This document shows, one piece after another, positions 1 to 9,023 of a DNA stretch of 57,191 nucleotides. This DNA comes from an uncultured Prevotella sp. (GTDB lineage: Bacteria > Bacteroidota > Bacteroidia > Bacteroidales > Bacteroidaceae): positions 1-57,191 of the forward strand of contig CABUHE010000010.1 in assembly GCA_902491375.1 (NCBI GenBank), read 5' to 3'. A program made the position numbers and the translations under genes. How positions within the stretch are numbered: the first letter of the stretch is position 1; the number at the start of each line of letters is the position of its first letter. The notes below the pieces were generated by a model. The model ran no database searches and was not told where the DNA came from. It saw only the letters and a list, made by a program, of their open reading frames with translations.

Positions 1-41
1 AAATATTCCATTCCCAAAACTTTTTTAATGGTTTTCTTATG

Positions 42-59
42 CCGAACTCACGTATAAAT
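42..59. repeat. 18-bp inverted repeat, left window copy
   Basis: The 18-mer CCGAACTCACGTATAAAT occurs here and, perfectly inverted, 43 bp from the other end of the window. The preceding bases also nearly match (TTATG here, TTATA at the other copy). The outward-facing arrangement would fit the ends of two copies of one repeated element lying just outside the window. No transposase gene is present, so this origin is inferred. Confidence 0.6.
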
Positions 60-135
60 TTATATTATCCTTTGTAATTTAATCGGCATATTGCCGTGCA
101 GCAGTTAAATCTTTGATTGTCAGTAATTTATATTA

Positions 136-227
136 TGTAAAATGAAAGAGCATCTTTCGCATTGTAAAACACCGCCTTTTCGTTTGTAAAAGAGTATGTT
201 TTGCGCGATAAAACATGCTCTTTTATA
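136..227. repeat. 22-bp-period intergenic repeat array A (4 units)
   Basis: Four degenerate units with cores starting at 145, 167, 188 and 210. Cores are A-rich on the left and T-rich on the right around a GC-richer centre, separated by 7-9 nt. Units 3 and 4 (188-202 and 210-224) pair over 15 bp with one G-T and a 7-nt loop GCGCGAT. The rest of the first 312 bases is AT-rich with no gene that I can support. Confidence 0.75.
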
Positions 228-312
228 ATAATGGTTATTGTGATAATGATTTTTATATGAATTTATCCTTTTGTCTGTTTTGTTAATTCTTATGTTTGAT
301 TAGTCAGAATAT

Positions 313-2046
313 TTATGACTGTTGTATTTTTTTCAATCTTCTTTCCGCTTCCTTTGCTAGTGGATATAGCTCTAATGCCTTTTTATAATTAGCAATTGCA
401 GCTTCGGGCATGTGTTCAGCTTCACACTCTTTTCCCATCAGAGTGTATTCTGCTGACAGGCGTTTCAGCAGTTTCTGTTGTCTGGATATTTCGTTTTTTA
501 GAGCTTTGTTTTCGTCCCTCAAAGTATTTATTGTGTCAAGTTTGCGGCGTATCAGTCTGCGTGCAGCTGGCTTTTCAATGTCGTATCGGTGGTGTATGGC
601 GCGGAACAGGGCATTCAGACAGGTTTCAAAGTCTCCTTTATCGAAAGCCTCTGCCGCATCGTGATATTCCTTGTCGGCTGTAGATTCTTTAAGTGCTTTG
701 GTTATCAGAGAGTTGTTATTGAAGCTCGCAGCAAACCGTGTTACATCCTGACGCACGAATATGTCTTCATGATGTAGCGGTCGGGCTAGCGTTATACCGG
801 CCAACGTAGTGCATCTTGACAGTGCTACATAAGCCTGTCCGCCGGCAAATACACCGCCTGTAAAGTCAATATTTACGCGTCTGAATGTCAGCCCCTGGCT
901 CTTATGTACAGTTATAGCCCATGCCAGTCGCAGCGGAAACTGTACATAGCTGCCAATTTCTTCCTCCTCGATTTTCTTATCGGTCTCGTTGAATTTATAA
1001 CGCATGTTGCTCCATCGTTCACGGCGCACGTCATATTCTGACCCGTCTTCCGTTACGACGTATATTGCATTATCTTCTTCATCTATGCCTTCAACTACAC
1101 CGATAGTGCCGTTTACCCAGCGTCGGTCAATATCGTTTTTGATAAATATCACCTGTGCGCCCGGCTTCAGTTCGAGTTGTTCTGGAGTAGGCAGACTGGA
1201 TGCCGGGAAGTCACCTTTTATCTCACCGGTGAAAATCGTAGGTTCTTCCGGCAGGCATTTTAGCTGGCGTTCATTAATATAGTCCACAGTGTCGCGTCGG
1301 GTCGACAGTGTGATTGCCATGCTGTTGTTGTCGTTGTCCGGCTTGGTCACGCGTGAATTAAGCGCATTCAGGTCAGCATCGGTAGCATTGCCTGTGCGTA
1401 TGTGGTCAAGTATTCCTATAAATCCAGCGTCAGTTTGTCTGTAAACCTTATGCAGTTCAATACTTACAAGACTCGTTTCACGCCATACACGCGCTCCAAA
1501 GAATAGGGTGGTGGGGTAATATGGATGTAACATCCGGCGTTCATCTTCCTTTACGACAGGTTCTAACTGGAACATATCACCTACTAGTAAAAGCTGTTTA
1601 CCGCCGAACGGTTGGCGCATATTCCGTGAGAATACACGCAGGACTTTATCTATAAAATCAATTACGTCTGCACGCACCATGCTGATCTCATCGATTACAA
1701 TCAATTCCACTTCACGCAGAATCTTGCGTTTCTCTGAAGTGTATTTCATTGTTGCACGGAGATTTCTTATTGAGTAACGTTCGTCATCAGGCAAAAGAGG
1801 ATGGAACGGTAGTTTGAAGAAACTATGCAGTGTTGAACCGCCGGCGTTGATTGCAGCGATGCCGGTCGGGGCGAGCACGATATGTTTCTTTTTCGTATTG
1901 GCACAGATATAGCGCAGAAATGTTGACTTACCGGTACCTGCTTTTCCTGTTAGGAATATTGAGCGGTTGGTGTATTGTATTATTTGCAGAGCCTGCTGCA
2001 GCTCCTTGTTGTCAGTGTCGAGCATCTGGTGTTGCGTCTGTGTCAA
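313..2046 (-). CDS. Pif1/RecD2-like superfamily 1 DNA helicase with TPR tail
   Basis: A 577-residue helicase of the Pif1-like group. Walker A is GKAGTGKST at residues 34-42, DEIS (Walker B) at 119-122, followed by a GDMFQLEPV stretch; the late helicase motif around VHKSQGLTF is also visible. After the helicase core comes a glutamate- and lysine-rich region, and the last 40 residues read as a TPR-like helical repeat (EAAIANYKKALELYP). Family members unwind DNA 5' to 3' and remove obstacles such as G-quadruplexes; the TPR tail suggests a protein partner. It is monocistronic, the nearest upstream gene (PBP1A) ending 135 bp away with a hairpin between. The exact biological role is not evident from context. 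Confidence 0.85.
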   Translation of the reverse strand: MTQTQHQMLDTDNKELQQALQIIQYTNRSIFLTGKAGTGKSTFLRYICANTKKKHIVLAPTGIAAINAGGSTLHSFFKLPFHPLLPDDERYSIRNLRATMKYTSEKRKILREVELIVIDEISMVRADVIDFIDKVLRVFSRNMRQPFGGKQLLLVGDMFQLEPVVKEDERRMLHPYYPTTLFFGARVWRETSLVSIELHKVYRQTDAGFIGILDHIRTGNATDADLNALNSRVTKPDNDNNSMAITLSTRRDTVDYINERQLKCLPEEPTIFTGEIKGDFPASSLPTPEQLELKPGAQVIFIKNDIDRRWVNGTIGVVEGIDEEDNAIYVVTEDGSEYDVRRERWSNMRYKFNETDKKIEEEEIGSYVQFPLRLAWAITVHKSQGLTFRRVNIDFTGGVFAGGQAYVALSRCTTLAGITLARPLHHEDIFVRQDVTRFAASFNNNSLITKALKESTADKEYHDAAEAFDKGDFETCLNALFRAIHHRYDIEKPAARRLIRRKLDTINTLRDENKALKNEISRQQKLLKRLSAEYTLMGKECEAEHMPEAAIANYKKALELYPLAKEAERRLKKIQQS

Positions 2047-2128
2047 TTTTTTATGAATTTGTTGTGTGCGTAAAAATACGGAGGTATGACTCCGTAAGCG
2101 TAGTAGTATAAGTCTGTATAATTATAAG

Positions 2129-2171
2129 AAGGGCGAAAGTGTGGTCGTTTCTGATTCCGCCTTTCGCCCTT
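2129..2171 (-). terminator. Hairpin terminator after PBP1A gene
   Basis: An 11-bp perfect stem (AAGGGCGAAAG with CTTTCGCCCTT) with a 21-nt loop lies just beyond the PBP1A stop codon. On the minus strand it is followed by an interrupted T-rich run. Confidence 0.6.
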
Positions 2172-2181
2172 ATATATGTTG

Positions 2182-4710
2182 TTATAGGTCTTCAAACCTT
2201 ATTACTTCTTCATGTGGTTTCTCTTTCTTCTGCGGCTCTTTTCGCTCCCTGCGTTCTCCTTCTTTTGGCTCAACGCTTACGGCGTTGCCTGTAACCATCT
2301 TTTCGAGGGCGTTCATTGGGTGACCGTGCTTCTCTGCAGCGATTGAGTCTGATATTGCTGCGCTGTCAACTACTGCTGTATCTTTCTTTACTGGATAATA
2401 GCTATTGCAATTATACATATCGCTTGTAATATCGTCGTCAACCGGTTTATTGAAGTGTCCATGGTATTGTCTGAAGTTAGGATCGGCCATCAACGACTGC
2501 AAGAAGTATCCGCAGATAGGCAATGCCGTTCGGCTTCCTTGACCGAGTGCTCCCGTTCGGAAGTGTATACTTCGGTATTCGCCGCCTACCCATGCTCCAC
2601 ATACAATCTTCGGACTTACGCACATAAACCATGCATCAGAATGGTTGTTTGATGTACCTGTCTTACCGCCGAAGTCGGTATCTTGTGCCTTGCCTACATA
2701 TCCCCACAGGCTTTGTGAAGTTCCGCCCGGCTCACGCATACCACCCATTAACAGCTGCTGCATGAAGAATGCACTCTTATATGGTATTACCTGCTTTTCC
2801 TCTTCCTGGCTGGTGTATACTTCGTTTCCGTCCTTGTCAACGATTCTTGTTACAAGTACAGGCTCAATATGTTTACCGTCATTGGCTACTGTGCAGTATG
2901 CATTAACCATTTCAAGCAGATTGACGTCAGATGAGCCAAGTGCGAGTGAAGGTTGCTCGTCAAGCGGACTCTTGATACCCATGTCATGAGCAGTCTTTGC
3001 AATGTTCTTTATACCCATTTCCTGTCCTAATCTGACAGCTATTGAGTTTATACTTCTTGCGAATGCTCCCTTTAATGGAATTGAATCACCTGAGAAACGA
3101 CCATTGGCGTTAGACGGAGTCCAAGTTGTCATGCCATGTTTCTGCTTGTCGTACACTTCCATACGTATGTATTCGTCACGGCGCTTATCGCATGGGGTAA
3201 GTCCCTGATTCATAGCTTCTGTATAGACAAACAGCTTGAAAGTTGAACCCGGTTGGCGCATTGCCGTAACTTTGTCGTACTTCCATGAGTTAAAGTCTAT
3301 ATCACCTACCCACGCTTTCACGTATCCTGTCTGTGGCTCCATTGCAACAAATGAGCAGTGCATGAATTTAACCATGTAGCGTATTGAGTCGAGTGTACTC
3401 ATCTCTTTCTCAATAGTACCTTTCTCATAATCGAAGAGTTTAACCTTATGGGGCTTATTGAGATAGTAGTTTATTGAGTCTGGCTGATCAGGGAAACGTT
3501 GCAGCAGCATTTTATATGCAGGCTGACGTTTGGCTATGTCCTCAATGAATCCAGGGATTACCTGTTGATTCTCATCACGCCAGGGGTCTTGGCCGGCCCA
3601 GTGGCGGTCAAAGTTGCGTTGTACTTGTCGCATCTGTTTCTTTGCGGCTTCCTCTGCATATTTTTGCATGCGGGTATCGATTGTGGTGTAAATCTTAAGT
3701 CCGCTGCTGTACAGGTCGTAACCGTTTTCCTTACACCAGTCTTTCAGATATTCGGCAATTGCTTCACGGAAGTATTTTGCCTGACCGTCATAATTGCTTT
3801 CTACGCTATAATTCAGTTTGATTGGTATTGCACTTATTGAGTCATATTGAGTACGGGTCATATCTCCGTGTGTCATCATGTTGTGCAAAACCACGTTACG
3901 TCTTTCAAGACTGTTATCCGGATGGCTGATCGGGTTGTAATATGTTGTTGCTTTCAACATACCTACAAGAACAGCTGCCTGCTCTGTTGTCATTTCAGCA
4001 GGAGTAGTGTTGAAGTATGTCTTGCATGCAGTCTTAACGCCATAGGCGTTTGAACCGAAATCTACTGTATTTGCATACATAGTCAGAATTTCCTGCTTAT
4101 TATAGAGCATTTCCAATTTGGTTGCTATAATCCACTCTTTGCTTTTCATAATAAGCATACGTACGCCTGGTATATAGCCCAATAATCCTGTAGAATATTG
4201 AGTTCTGACACGGAACATATTCTTAGCCAACTGTTGGGTTATTGTTGATGCTCCACGTGCTTCATGACTTACGGCCATCTCTTTGAGTACGGCAAAAAGT
4301 CCGATAGGGTCAATGCCACGGTGCTTGTAGAATCGTTCGTCCTCAGTGTCAACAAGCGCTTTCCAGAAAACAGGATTAACTTCCTCGTATTTTACAGGAG
4401 TACGGTTTTCACTGAAGTATTTTCCTATCAGTACACCATCTGCACTGTAAATCTCAGAAGCTTCACTTGTAGTAGGCTTCCTGATTTGAGAGAAACCGGG
4501 TGATTTACCGAATAGCCACAAGAAGTTTATGTCGACCATTCCCAAATAGATAATGAACGCCACAATCAGTGAGACTATTACTACAAAGGTTTTCTTATAC
4601 CATTTACTTCCAATGTAAAGCCCTTTGTACCATTTCCAAAAGCTTTTTACCTTACTCTTGCATAATGTAAGGAATCTGCCTGTTCGTGAGTCCTTGAAAT
4701 TCTGAAACAT
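2182..4710 (-). CDS. Penicillin-binding protein 1A (bifunctional transglycosylase/transpeptidase)
   Basis: A class A PBP of 842 residues that polymerises and cross-links peptidoglycan in the periplasm. A membrane anchor spans about residues 42-58. The GT51 glycosyltransferase signature EDERFYKHRGID is at 123-134 and GASTITQQLAKNMF at 153-166. In the transpeptidase domain the nucleophile motif is STFK (489-492), SIN is at 553-555 and KTG at 683-685, so both active sites look intact. The charged C-terminal tail, rich in Lys, Glu and Arg, is typical of Bacteroidota homologues. A TAnnTTTG promoter lies 22 bp upstream, so it is probably transcribed separately from miaA. The name mrcA/ponA would be used in other phyla. 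Confidence 0.95.
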   Translation of the reverse strand: MFQNFKDSRTGRFLTLCKSKVKSFWKWYKGLYIGSKWYKKTFVVIVSLIVAFIIYLGMVDINFLWLFGKSPGFSQIRKPTTSEASEIYSADGVLIGKYFSENRTPVKYEEVNPVFWKALVDTEDERFYKHRGIDPIGLFAVLKEMAVSHEARGASTITQQLAKNMFRVRTQYSTGLLGYIPGVRMLIMKSKEWIIATKLEMLYNKQEILTMYANTVDFGSNAYGVKTACKTYFNTTPAEMTTEQAAVLVGMLKATTYYNPISHPDNSLERRNVVLHNMMTHGDMTRTQYDSISAIPIKLNYSVESNYDGQAKYFREAIAEYLKDWCKENGYDLYSSGLKIYTTIDTRMQKYAEEAAKKQMRQVQRNFDRHWAGQDPWRDENQQVIPGFIEDIAKRQPAYKMLLQRFPDQPDSINYYLNKPHKVKLFDYEKGTIEKEMSTLDSIRYMVKFMHCSFVAMEPQTGYVKAWVGDIDFNSWKYDKVTAMRQPGSTFKLFVYTEAMNQGLTPCDKRRDEYIRMEVYDKQKHGMTTWTPSNANGRFSGDSIPLKGAFARSINSIAVRLGQEMGIKNIAKTAHDMGIKSPLDEQPSLALGSSDVNLLEMVNAYCTVANDGKHIEPVLVTRIVDKDGNEVYTSQEEEKQVIPYKSAFFMQQLLMGGMREPGGTSQSLWGYVGKAQDTDFGGKTGTSNNHSDAWFMCVSPKIVCGAWVGGEYRSIHFRTGALGQGSRTALPICGYFLQSLMADPNFRQYHGHFNKPVDDDITSDMYNCNSYYPVKKDTAVVDSAAISDSIAAEKHGHPMNALEKMVTGNAVSVEPKEGERRERKEPQKKEKPHEEVIRFEDL

Positions 4711-4732
4711 AATTTATTTCCTTTTTCTTGTG

Positions 4733-4740
4733 CAAATGTA
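4733..4740 (-). promoter_or_regulatory. TAnnTTTG promoter for PBP1A
   Basis: TACATTTG on the minus strand matches the Bacteroidota -7 consensus. The expected transcription start lies about 18 nt before the PBP1A ATG. Confidence 0.55.
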
Positions 4741-4756
4741 ACGAAAAAGATGTGTC

Positions 4757-5653
4757 TTAATCGAAGTTGTTTATGTAATTTATGATTTCTTCAACATTTT
4801 CGGGCGGAAACCAGCGTATATCTTTGTCTCGTTTGAACCATGTAAGCTGTTTCCTGCAATATTTATGTGTGTTGCTTTTTATCTTGAAAACTGATTCGTC
4901 AAGCGTACATTTACCGTCAAAATAGTCGAAAAGTTCTTTGTATCCAACTGTATTAAGTGAATTTAAATCTCTGTATGGATACATCTTTTTAGCCTCTTCC
5001 AGCAGACCTTCTTCCATCATTTTGTCTACACGGCAGTCAATACGTCTATACAGTTTTTCACGGTCACGTATCAGACCAATCTTCAGCAGTCTGAATGGAC
5101 GTTCCTTCTTGGCGTTTTTTCTGAAAGATGTATATGTCTTTCCTGTTGACAGGCAGATTTCTATAGCGTGGATTACACGTTTATGATTCTTTCTGTCAAC
5201 AATGTTATAATACTCCGGGTCAAGCGATTTCAGCTTTTCGCACGCAGCATCCAAGCCGTAAAGCTCATAATCTGATTTTACTTGCTTGCGTACACTGTCT
5301 TTAACTGATGGTATGTCATCAATTCCGTTGCATACAGCATCAACATACATCATGCTCCCGCCAGACATTACAACTTTGTCGTTATCCTTAAAGAGGGTAT
5401 TGAGCAGGTTTACAACATCGTTCTCAAACATCGAGGCATTATAATAGTCACCGATTTTGAGGTTGCCAACGAAATAGTGTTTCGCTCTGCTTCTTTCCTC
5501 TTCTGTAGGAGCAGCCGTGCCGATAGGTATTTCTCTGAACATTTGGCGTGAGTCGGCATTTATGATTACTGTGTTGAACTTCTCGGCAACTTTTATGCAC
5601 AACGCAGTTTTTCCGACTCCGGTCGGTCCCACTATGACTACAAGTGTATTCAT
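4757..5653 (-). CDS. miaA: tRNA dimethylallyltransferase
   Basis: A 298-residue MiaA that transfers the dimethylallyl group to A37 of tRNAs reading codons that start with U. The P-loop GPTGVGKT is at residues 9-16, followed by NADSRQMFREIPIGTAAP, the family signature around the catalytic Asp. A central basic segment (KNHKRVIHAIEI) and the C-terminal RKQLTWFKRD motif agree with the family. It starts 4 bp after lpxA and is the last gene of the lpxD-lpxC/fabZ-lpxA cluster, so it is most likely co-transcribed with lipid A genes. Confidence 0.96.
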   Translation of the reverse strand: MNTLVVIVGPTGVGKTALCIKVAEKFNTVIINADSRQMFREIPIGTAAPTEEERSRAKHYFVGNLKIGDYYNASMFENDVVNLLNTLFKDNDKVVMSGGSMMYVDAVCNGIDDIPSVKDSVRKQVKSDYELYGLDAACEKLKSLDPEYYNIVDRKNHKRVIHAIEICLSTGKTYTSFRKNAKKERPFRLLKIGLIRDREKLYRRIDCRVDKMMEEGLLEEAKKMYPYRDLNSLNTVGYKELFDYFDGKCTLDESVFKIKSNTHKYCRKQLTWFKRDKDIRWFPPENVEEIINYINNFD

Positions 5654-5657
5654 AAGT

Positions 5658-6428
5658 TTACCTTATGATACCACGTTTTGAACTTTCAATGAAGTTTATT
5701 ATATAGTTGATTTCTTTACATTCAGGCAAGTGCTTGCGAATTTCCTCGATACCTTCTTTAAGTACACCTTTAGAGTAAAGCAGTCTGTATGTCTCGTGAA
5801 TATTGTTTATAAGTTCATTACTGAATCCACGACGTCTCAGACCTACGAGGTTGATTCCGCAGTATTTTGTTGGTTCTTTACCTGCAATTATATATGGTGG
5901 AATGTCTTGACTGAAGCGACAACCTCCTTGTATCATTACATATCCTCCAATGTGGCAGAATTGATGGCAGAGTACAGTCGCACTTATTATCGCATTATCG
6001 TCAACAGTTACTTCACCACCGAATTTAGTAGAGTTTCCTATAATACATCCACTTCCTATCACACAGTCGTGAGCAATGTGCATATTTTCCATAAGAAGGT
6101 TGTTTGATCCAACCTTAGTTGTACCTTTAGATGCTGTACCTCTAGATATTGTTACATTCTCACGTATGCTGTTGTTGTCGCCGATTTCACATGTAGTTTC
6201 TTCTCCCCTGAATTTAAGGTCTTGCGGTTTTGTGCTTATGCTTGCTCCGGGGAAGAACTCATTACCATTACCTATTCGGGCACCATAATTAATAGTAACA
6301 CTATTTTGCAGTACGTTGCTGTCACCCATTACTGTGTTCTTGTCAATATAACAAAATGGACCGATGATATTATTGTCACCAAGTTTTGCCTCGGGATGTA
6401 CGTATGCGAGTGGACTAATCTGGTTCAT
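5658..6428 (-). CDS. lpxA: UDP-N-acetylglucosamine acyltransferase
   Basis: A 256-residue left-handed beta-helix acyltransferase that performs the first step of lipid A synthesis, adding a hydroxyacyl chain to the 3-OH of UDP-GlcNAc. Hexapeptide repeats run from the N-terminus to about residue 190. The active-site stretch MENMHIAHDC places the catalytic His at 120 (equivalent to His125 of the E. coli enzyme). The C-terminal helical domain is complete. It lies between lpxC/fabZ and miaA. Confidence 0.97.
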   Translation of the reverse strand: MNQISPLAYVHPEAKLGDNNIIGPFCYIDKNTVMGDSNVLQNSVTINYGARIGNGNEFFPGASISTKPQDLKFRGEETTCEIGDNNSIRENVTISRGTASKGTTKVGSNNLLMENMHIAHDCVIGSGCIIGNSTKFGGEVTVDDNAIISATVLCHQFCHIGGYVMIQGGCRFSQDIPPYIIAGKEPTKYCGINLVGLRRRGFSNELINNIHETYRLLYSKGVLKEGIEEIRKHLPECKEINYIINFIESSKRGIIR

Positions 6429-6479
6429 ATCTGTAGTATTAGTTATTTTATAGGAATTATGTAAAACTTATTAGAACGT

Positions 6480-6515
6480 AAAGGGGCTTAAGCGTCATGC
6501 TTGTTTGCCCCTTTT
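6480..6515 (-). other. Intergenic hairpin between lpxC/fabZ and lpxA
   Basis: AAAGGGGC and GCCCCTTTT form an 8-bp stem in the 118-bp gap between the fused lpxC/fabZ gene and lpxA. The T-run on the minus strand is short (TTTACG), so it is either a weak terminator or attenuator inside the operon or an mRNA-stabilising hairpin. Confidence 0.45.
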
Positions 6516-6546
6516 CCGTCTGTTATTGTCTTACCTCATATGTATG

Positions 6547-7938
6547 TTACTTGTTTTTTACAATTTGTGCTGTGAATGTGGCTTCTGACACAACCTTATC
6601 ACCAACAAACACATAACCTTTCATTGATGATACTCCATGACGGACAGGGGCGAGTAGGTCAACCTTAAATATCAATGTATCTCCAGGGACAACCTTTTGA
6701 CGGAACTTAACATCGTCAATCTTCATGAAGTATGTAGACCAGCGTTCTGGTTCTTCAACTGTATTCAGAACCAACAGACCGCCACACTGTGCCATTGCTT
6801 CAATTTGGAGTACGCCTGGCATAACCGGTTCTTGCGGAAAATGTCCTTGGAAGAAAGGCTCGTTGCTTGTTACGTTCTTAACACCGACAATGCTTGTTGG
6901 ACCGAGAGCAATAACTTTGTCAACCAACTGCATCGGATAACGATGTGGAAGCAGCTCGCGTATGCGGTTAACGTCCATTATAGGCTGCTCGTTACAATTA
7001 TATATTGGTGCCTGTATTTCATGCTTGCGTATTTCACGACGCATCAGACGGGCGAACTTGTTGTTTATCGTATGACCTGGTTTGGTCGCGATGATACGGC
7101 CCTTAATAGGTTTGCCTATGAGAGCCATGTCGCCAACAATGTCAAGCAATTTATGGCGTGTGCACTCATTTTCCCATACAAGTGGTTTGTGCTGTATGTA
7201 TCCGAGCTTTGTTGCGTCGAGATGAGGAACTTTGAGGAAATCTGCAAGTGCGTCAAGACGCTCCTGAGTTGTCTGTCTTTCGTAAATTATTATAGCATTG
7301 TCCATGTCGCCACCTTTTATAAGATTGGCGCGGAGCAACGGTTCAATGTCTCTTACAAATACAAATGTACGCGCAGGAGCAATTTCCTTTGAGAAGTTCT
7401 CCATGTGGTCAAGTGTCGCAAATTGGCTATTGATGAATTTTGAGTCAAAAGAGCACATCGCAGTAAGACTGAATTCATCATCCGGCAGGATAGTTATGCA
7501 TGAACCACTCTCTTCATCTTTTACCTCAATTTTATGGCGTATGATGTAATAGTCTTTTGGAGCATTCTGCTCTTCAATACCTATTTCATTAATTTTATTG
7601 ATATATTGTGACGCAGACCCGTCAAGGATTGGGAATTCAGGGCCGTTAACCTGAATCAGACAGTTGTCTATTCCAAGGGCATAGAGTGCAGCCAGGGCAT
7701 GTTCAACTGTTGACACTTTGATATCACCTTTGCCGAGTACAGTGCCACGTTGGGTGTCCACAACATTCTCAGCAACTGCGTCTATTATTGGTTCGCCTTC
7801 TAGGTCGATTCGTTGTATTTTATATCCTGTATTTTCCTTTGCAGGATTAAACGTAATTGTAAGGTTCAGTCCTGTATGCAGACCTTTCCCACATAAGGCA
7901 AAGCTGCCTTTCAATGTATTTTGTTTAGACATTTCCAT
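6547..7938 (-). CDS. lpxC/fabZ: Bifunctional LpxC deacetylase / FabZ dehydratase
   Basis: A 463-residue fusion of UDP-3-O-acyl-GlcNAc deacetylase (about residues 1-310) and 3-hydroxyacyl-ACP dehydratase (about 320-463). The zinc ligands of LpxC are visible as His80 (STVEHALAAL), His262 and Asp266 (HKLLDIVGD), with the catalytic His289 in KPGHT. The FabZ part has LLPHRYPMQLVDKV and the active-site GHFPQEPVMPGVLQIEAMAQ with His366 and Glu380. The fusion is a known trait of Bacteroidota and couples the committed step of lipid A synthesis to fatty acid elongation. The start is ambiguous between this ATG and one two codons later. It begins 5 bp after lpxD. Confidence 0.97.
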   Translation of the reverse strand: MEMSKQNTLKGSFALCGKGLHTGLNLTITFNPAKENTGYKIQRIDLEGEPIIDAVAENVVDTQRGTVLGKGDIKVSTVEHALAALYALGIDNCLIQVNGPEFPILDGSASQYINKINEIGIEEQNAPKDYYIIRHKIEVKDEESGSCITILPDDEFSLTAMCSFDSKFINSQFATLDHMENFSKEIAPARTFVFVRDIEPLLRANLIKGGDMDNAIIIYERQTTQERLDALADFLKVPHLDATKLGYIQHKPLVWENECTRHKLLDIVGDMALIGKPIKGRIIATKPGHTINNKFARLMRREIRKHEIQAPIYNCNEQPIMDVNRIRELLPHRYPMQLVDKVIALGPTSIVGVKNVTSNEPFFQGHFPQEPVMPGVLQIEAMAQCGGLLVLNTVEEPERWSTYFMKIDDVKFRQKVVPGDTLIFKVDLLAPVRHGVSSMKGYVFVGDKVVSEATFTAQIVKNK

Positions 7939-7943
7939 TGTTG

Positions 7944-8978
7944 TTATTTGGTCTTTTTTAATTCTTCCACTTGTTTCTGTAACTCGTTGAGCTGTTTATA
8001 AATTTCAGGTAGTTTGCGTGACAAAGCTATTGTCTTGAAATATGCTTTAGGCTCCATCGGTGGTGTTCCGATAAGTGTTGTATTGCCTTTGATATTGCCA
8101 GGTGCTCCTGATTGCGCACCCAAAAATGTCTTGTCGCCTATGCTGATATGTCCTGATATTCCGACCTGACCTCCGAACATACACCATTTGCCGATCTTGG
8201 TGCTTCCTGCCACACCTACTTGAGCGGACATTACTGTATTCTCGCCAACTTCAACGTTGTGTGCAATCTGTACGAGGTTGTCAAGCTTAACGCCTTTGTG
8301 TATTATTGTTGTTCCCATTGTGGAGCGGTCAACACAAGTGTTTGCACCTATTTCCACGTTGTCTTCTATTGTTACAATTCCAATCTGTGGAATCTTGTCA
8401 TAGCCTTCAGTGTTGGGCGCGAATCCGAAGCCGTCAGCACCTATTACTGAGCCTGCGTGGATGGTTACATTGTTTCCCAATTTACATCCTTGATAGATAG
8501 TTACGTTGGGGTATATCAGGCATCCGTTACCAAGACTCACTCCGTCTTCAATAACGGCATGCGGATGTATCTGTGTATTGTCTCCTATTGTTACGCCTTC
8601 GCCAATATAAGCGAATGCTCCAATGTAGCAGTCTTTTCCGATTTTTGCGCTTTCAGATATGAAAGCCATCGGACTGATGCCGGTCTTCTTGGGTAATGAA
8701 GCTTGATAGAGTTGCAACAATTTGGCAACACATTCATAAGCGTTCTTTACCCTTATCAAAGTAGCTTTTACCGGTTTTGTTAATTCAACATCATCGTTTA
8801 CCAACACAATGCTGGATTCTGTGTCGTAAATATAATGCGTATATTTAGGGTTTGACAGGAACGAAATTGCTCCGGGAACGCCCTCTTCTATCTTTGCGAA
8901 GGTGTGGACGGTTGCGTTTTCATCGCCTTCCACTTTACCTCCGATGAAACTTGCTATTTGCTTTGCCGAAAATTCCAT
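7944..8978 (-). CDS. lpxD: UDP-3-O-acylglucosamine N-acyltransferase
   Basis: A 344-residue LpxD that adds the N-linked hydroxyacyl chain in lipid A synthesis. An N-terminal uridine-binding domain (about 1-100) is followed by a long hexapeptide beta-helix (about 102-300) and a C-terminal helix (LNELQKQVEELKKTK). The catalytic His is at 240 in LDNLVQIAHNV, aligned with His239 of E. coli. It is the first gene of the lpxD-lpxC/fabZ-lpxA-miaA run, with its own promoter just upstream. Confidence 0.97.
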   Translation of the reverse strand: MEFSAKQIASFIGGKVEGDENATVHTFAKIEEGVPGAISFLSNPKYTHYIYDTESSIVLVNDDVELTKPVKATLIRVKNAYECVAKLLQLYQASLPKKTGISPMAFISESAKIGKDCYIGAFAYIGEGVTIGDNTQIHPHAVIEDGVSLGNGCLIYPNVTIYQGCKLGNNVTIHAGSVIGADGFGFAPNTEGYDKIPQIGIVTIEDNVEIGANTCVDRSTMGTTIIHKGVKLDNLVQIAHNVEVGENTVMSAQVGVAGSTKIGKWCMFGGQVGISGHISIGDKTFLGAQSGAPGNIKGNTTLIGTPPMEPKAYFKTIALSRKLPEIYKQLNELQKQVEELKKTK

Positions 8979-9004
8979 TGCAATGTAATTACATTTAATA
9001 AATG

Positions 9005-9012
9005 CAAAGGTA
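9005..9012 (-). promoter_or_regulatory. TAnnTTTG promoter for the lpx operon
   Basis: TACCTTTG on the minus strand, 26 bp before the lpxD start. No good TTTG is seen at the -33 spacing. Confidence 0.55.
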
Positions 9013-9023
9013 AATATTTTTAT

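Noticed and set aside
136..227. Repeat arrays as CRISPR arrays
   Set aside because: Units are degenerate, spacers are 7-9 nt and similar between arrays, there are no cas genes, and unit orientation varies. None of this fits CRISPR.
313..2046. Pif1-like gene as a mobile-element helicase
   Set aside because: No transposase, integrase or plasmid gene is near, and the protein has the layout of chromosomal Bacteroidota Pif1-like helicases.
6697..7392. 231-codon open frame opposite lpxC/fabZ
   Set aside because: It is antisense to a complete, motif-bearing gene, has no promoter box, and its translation is rich in Cys, Tyr and His as typical for the complement of a coding strand.
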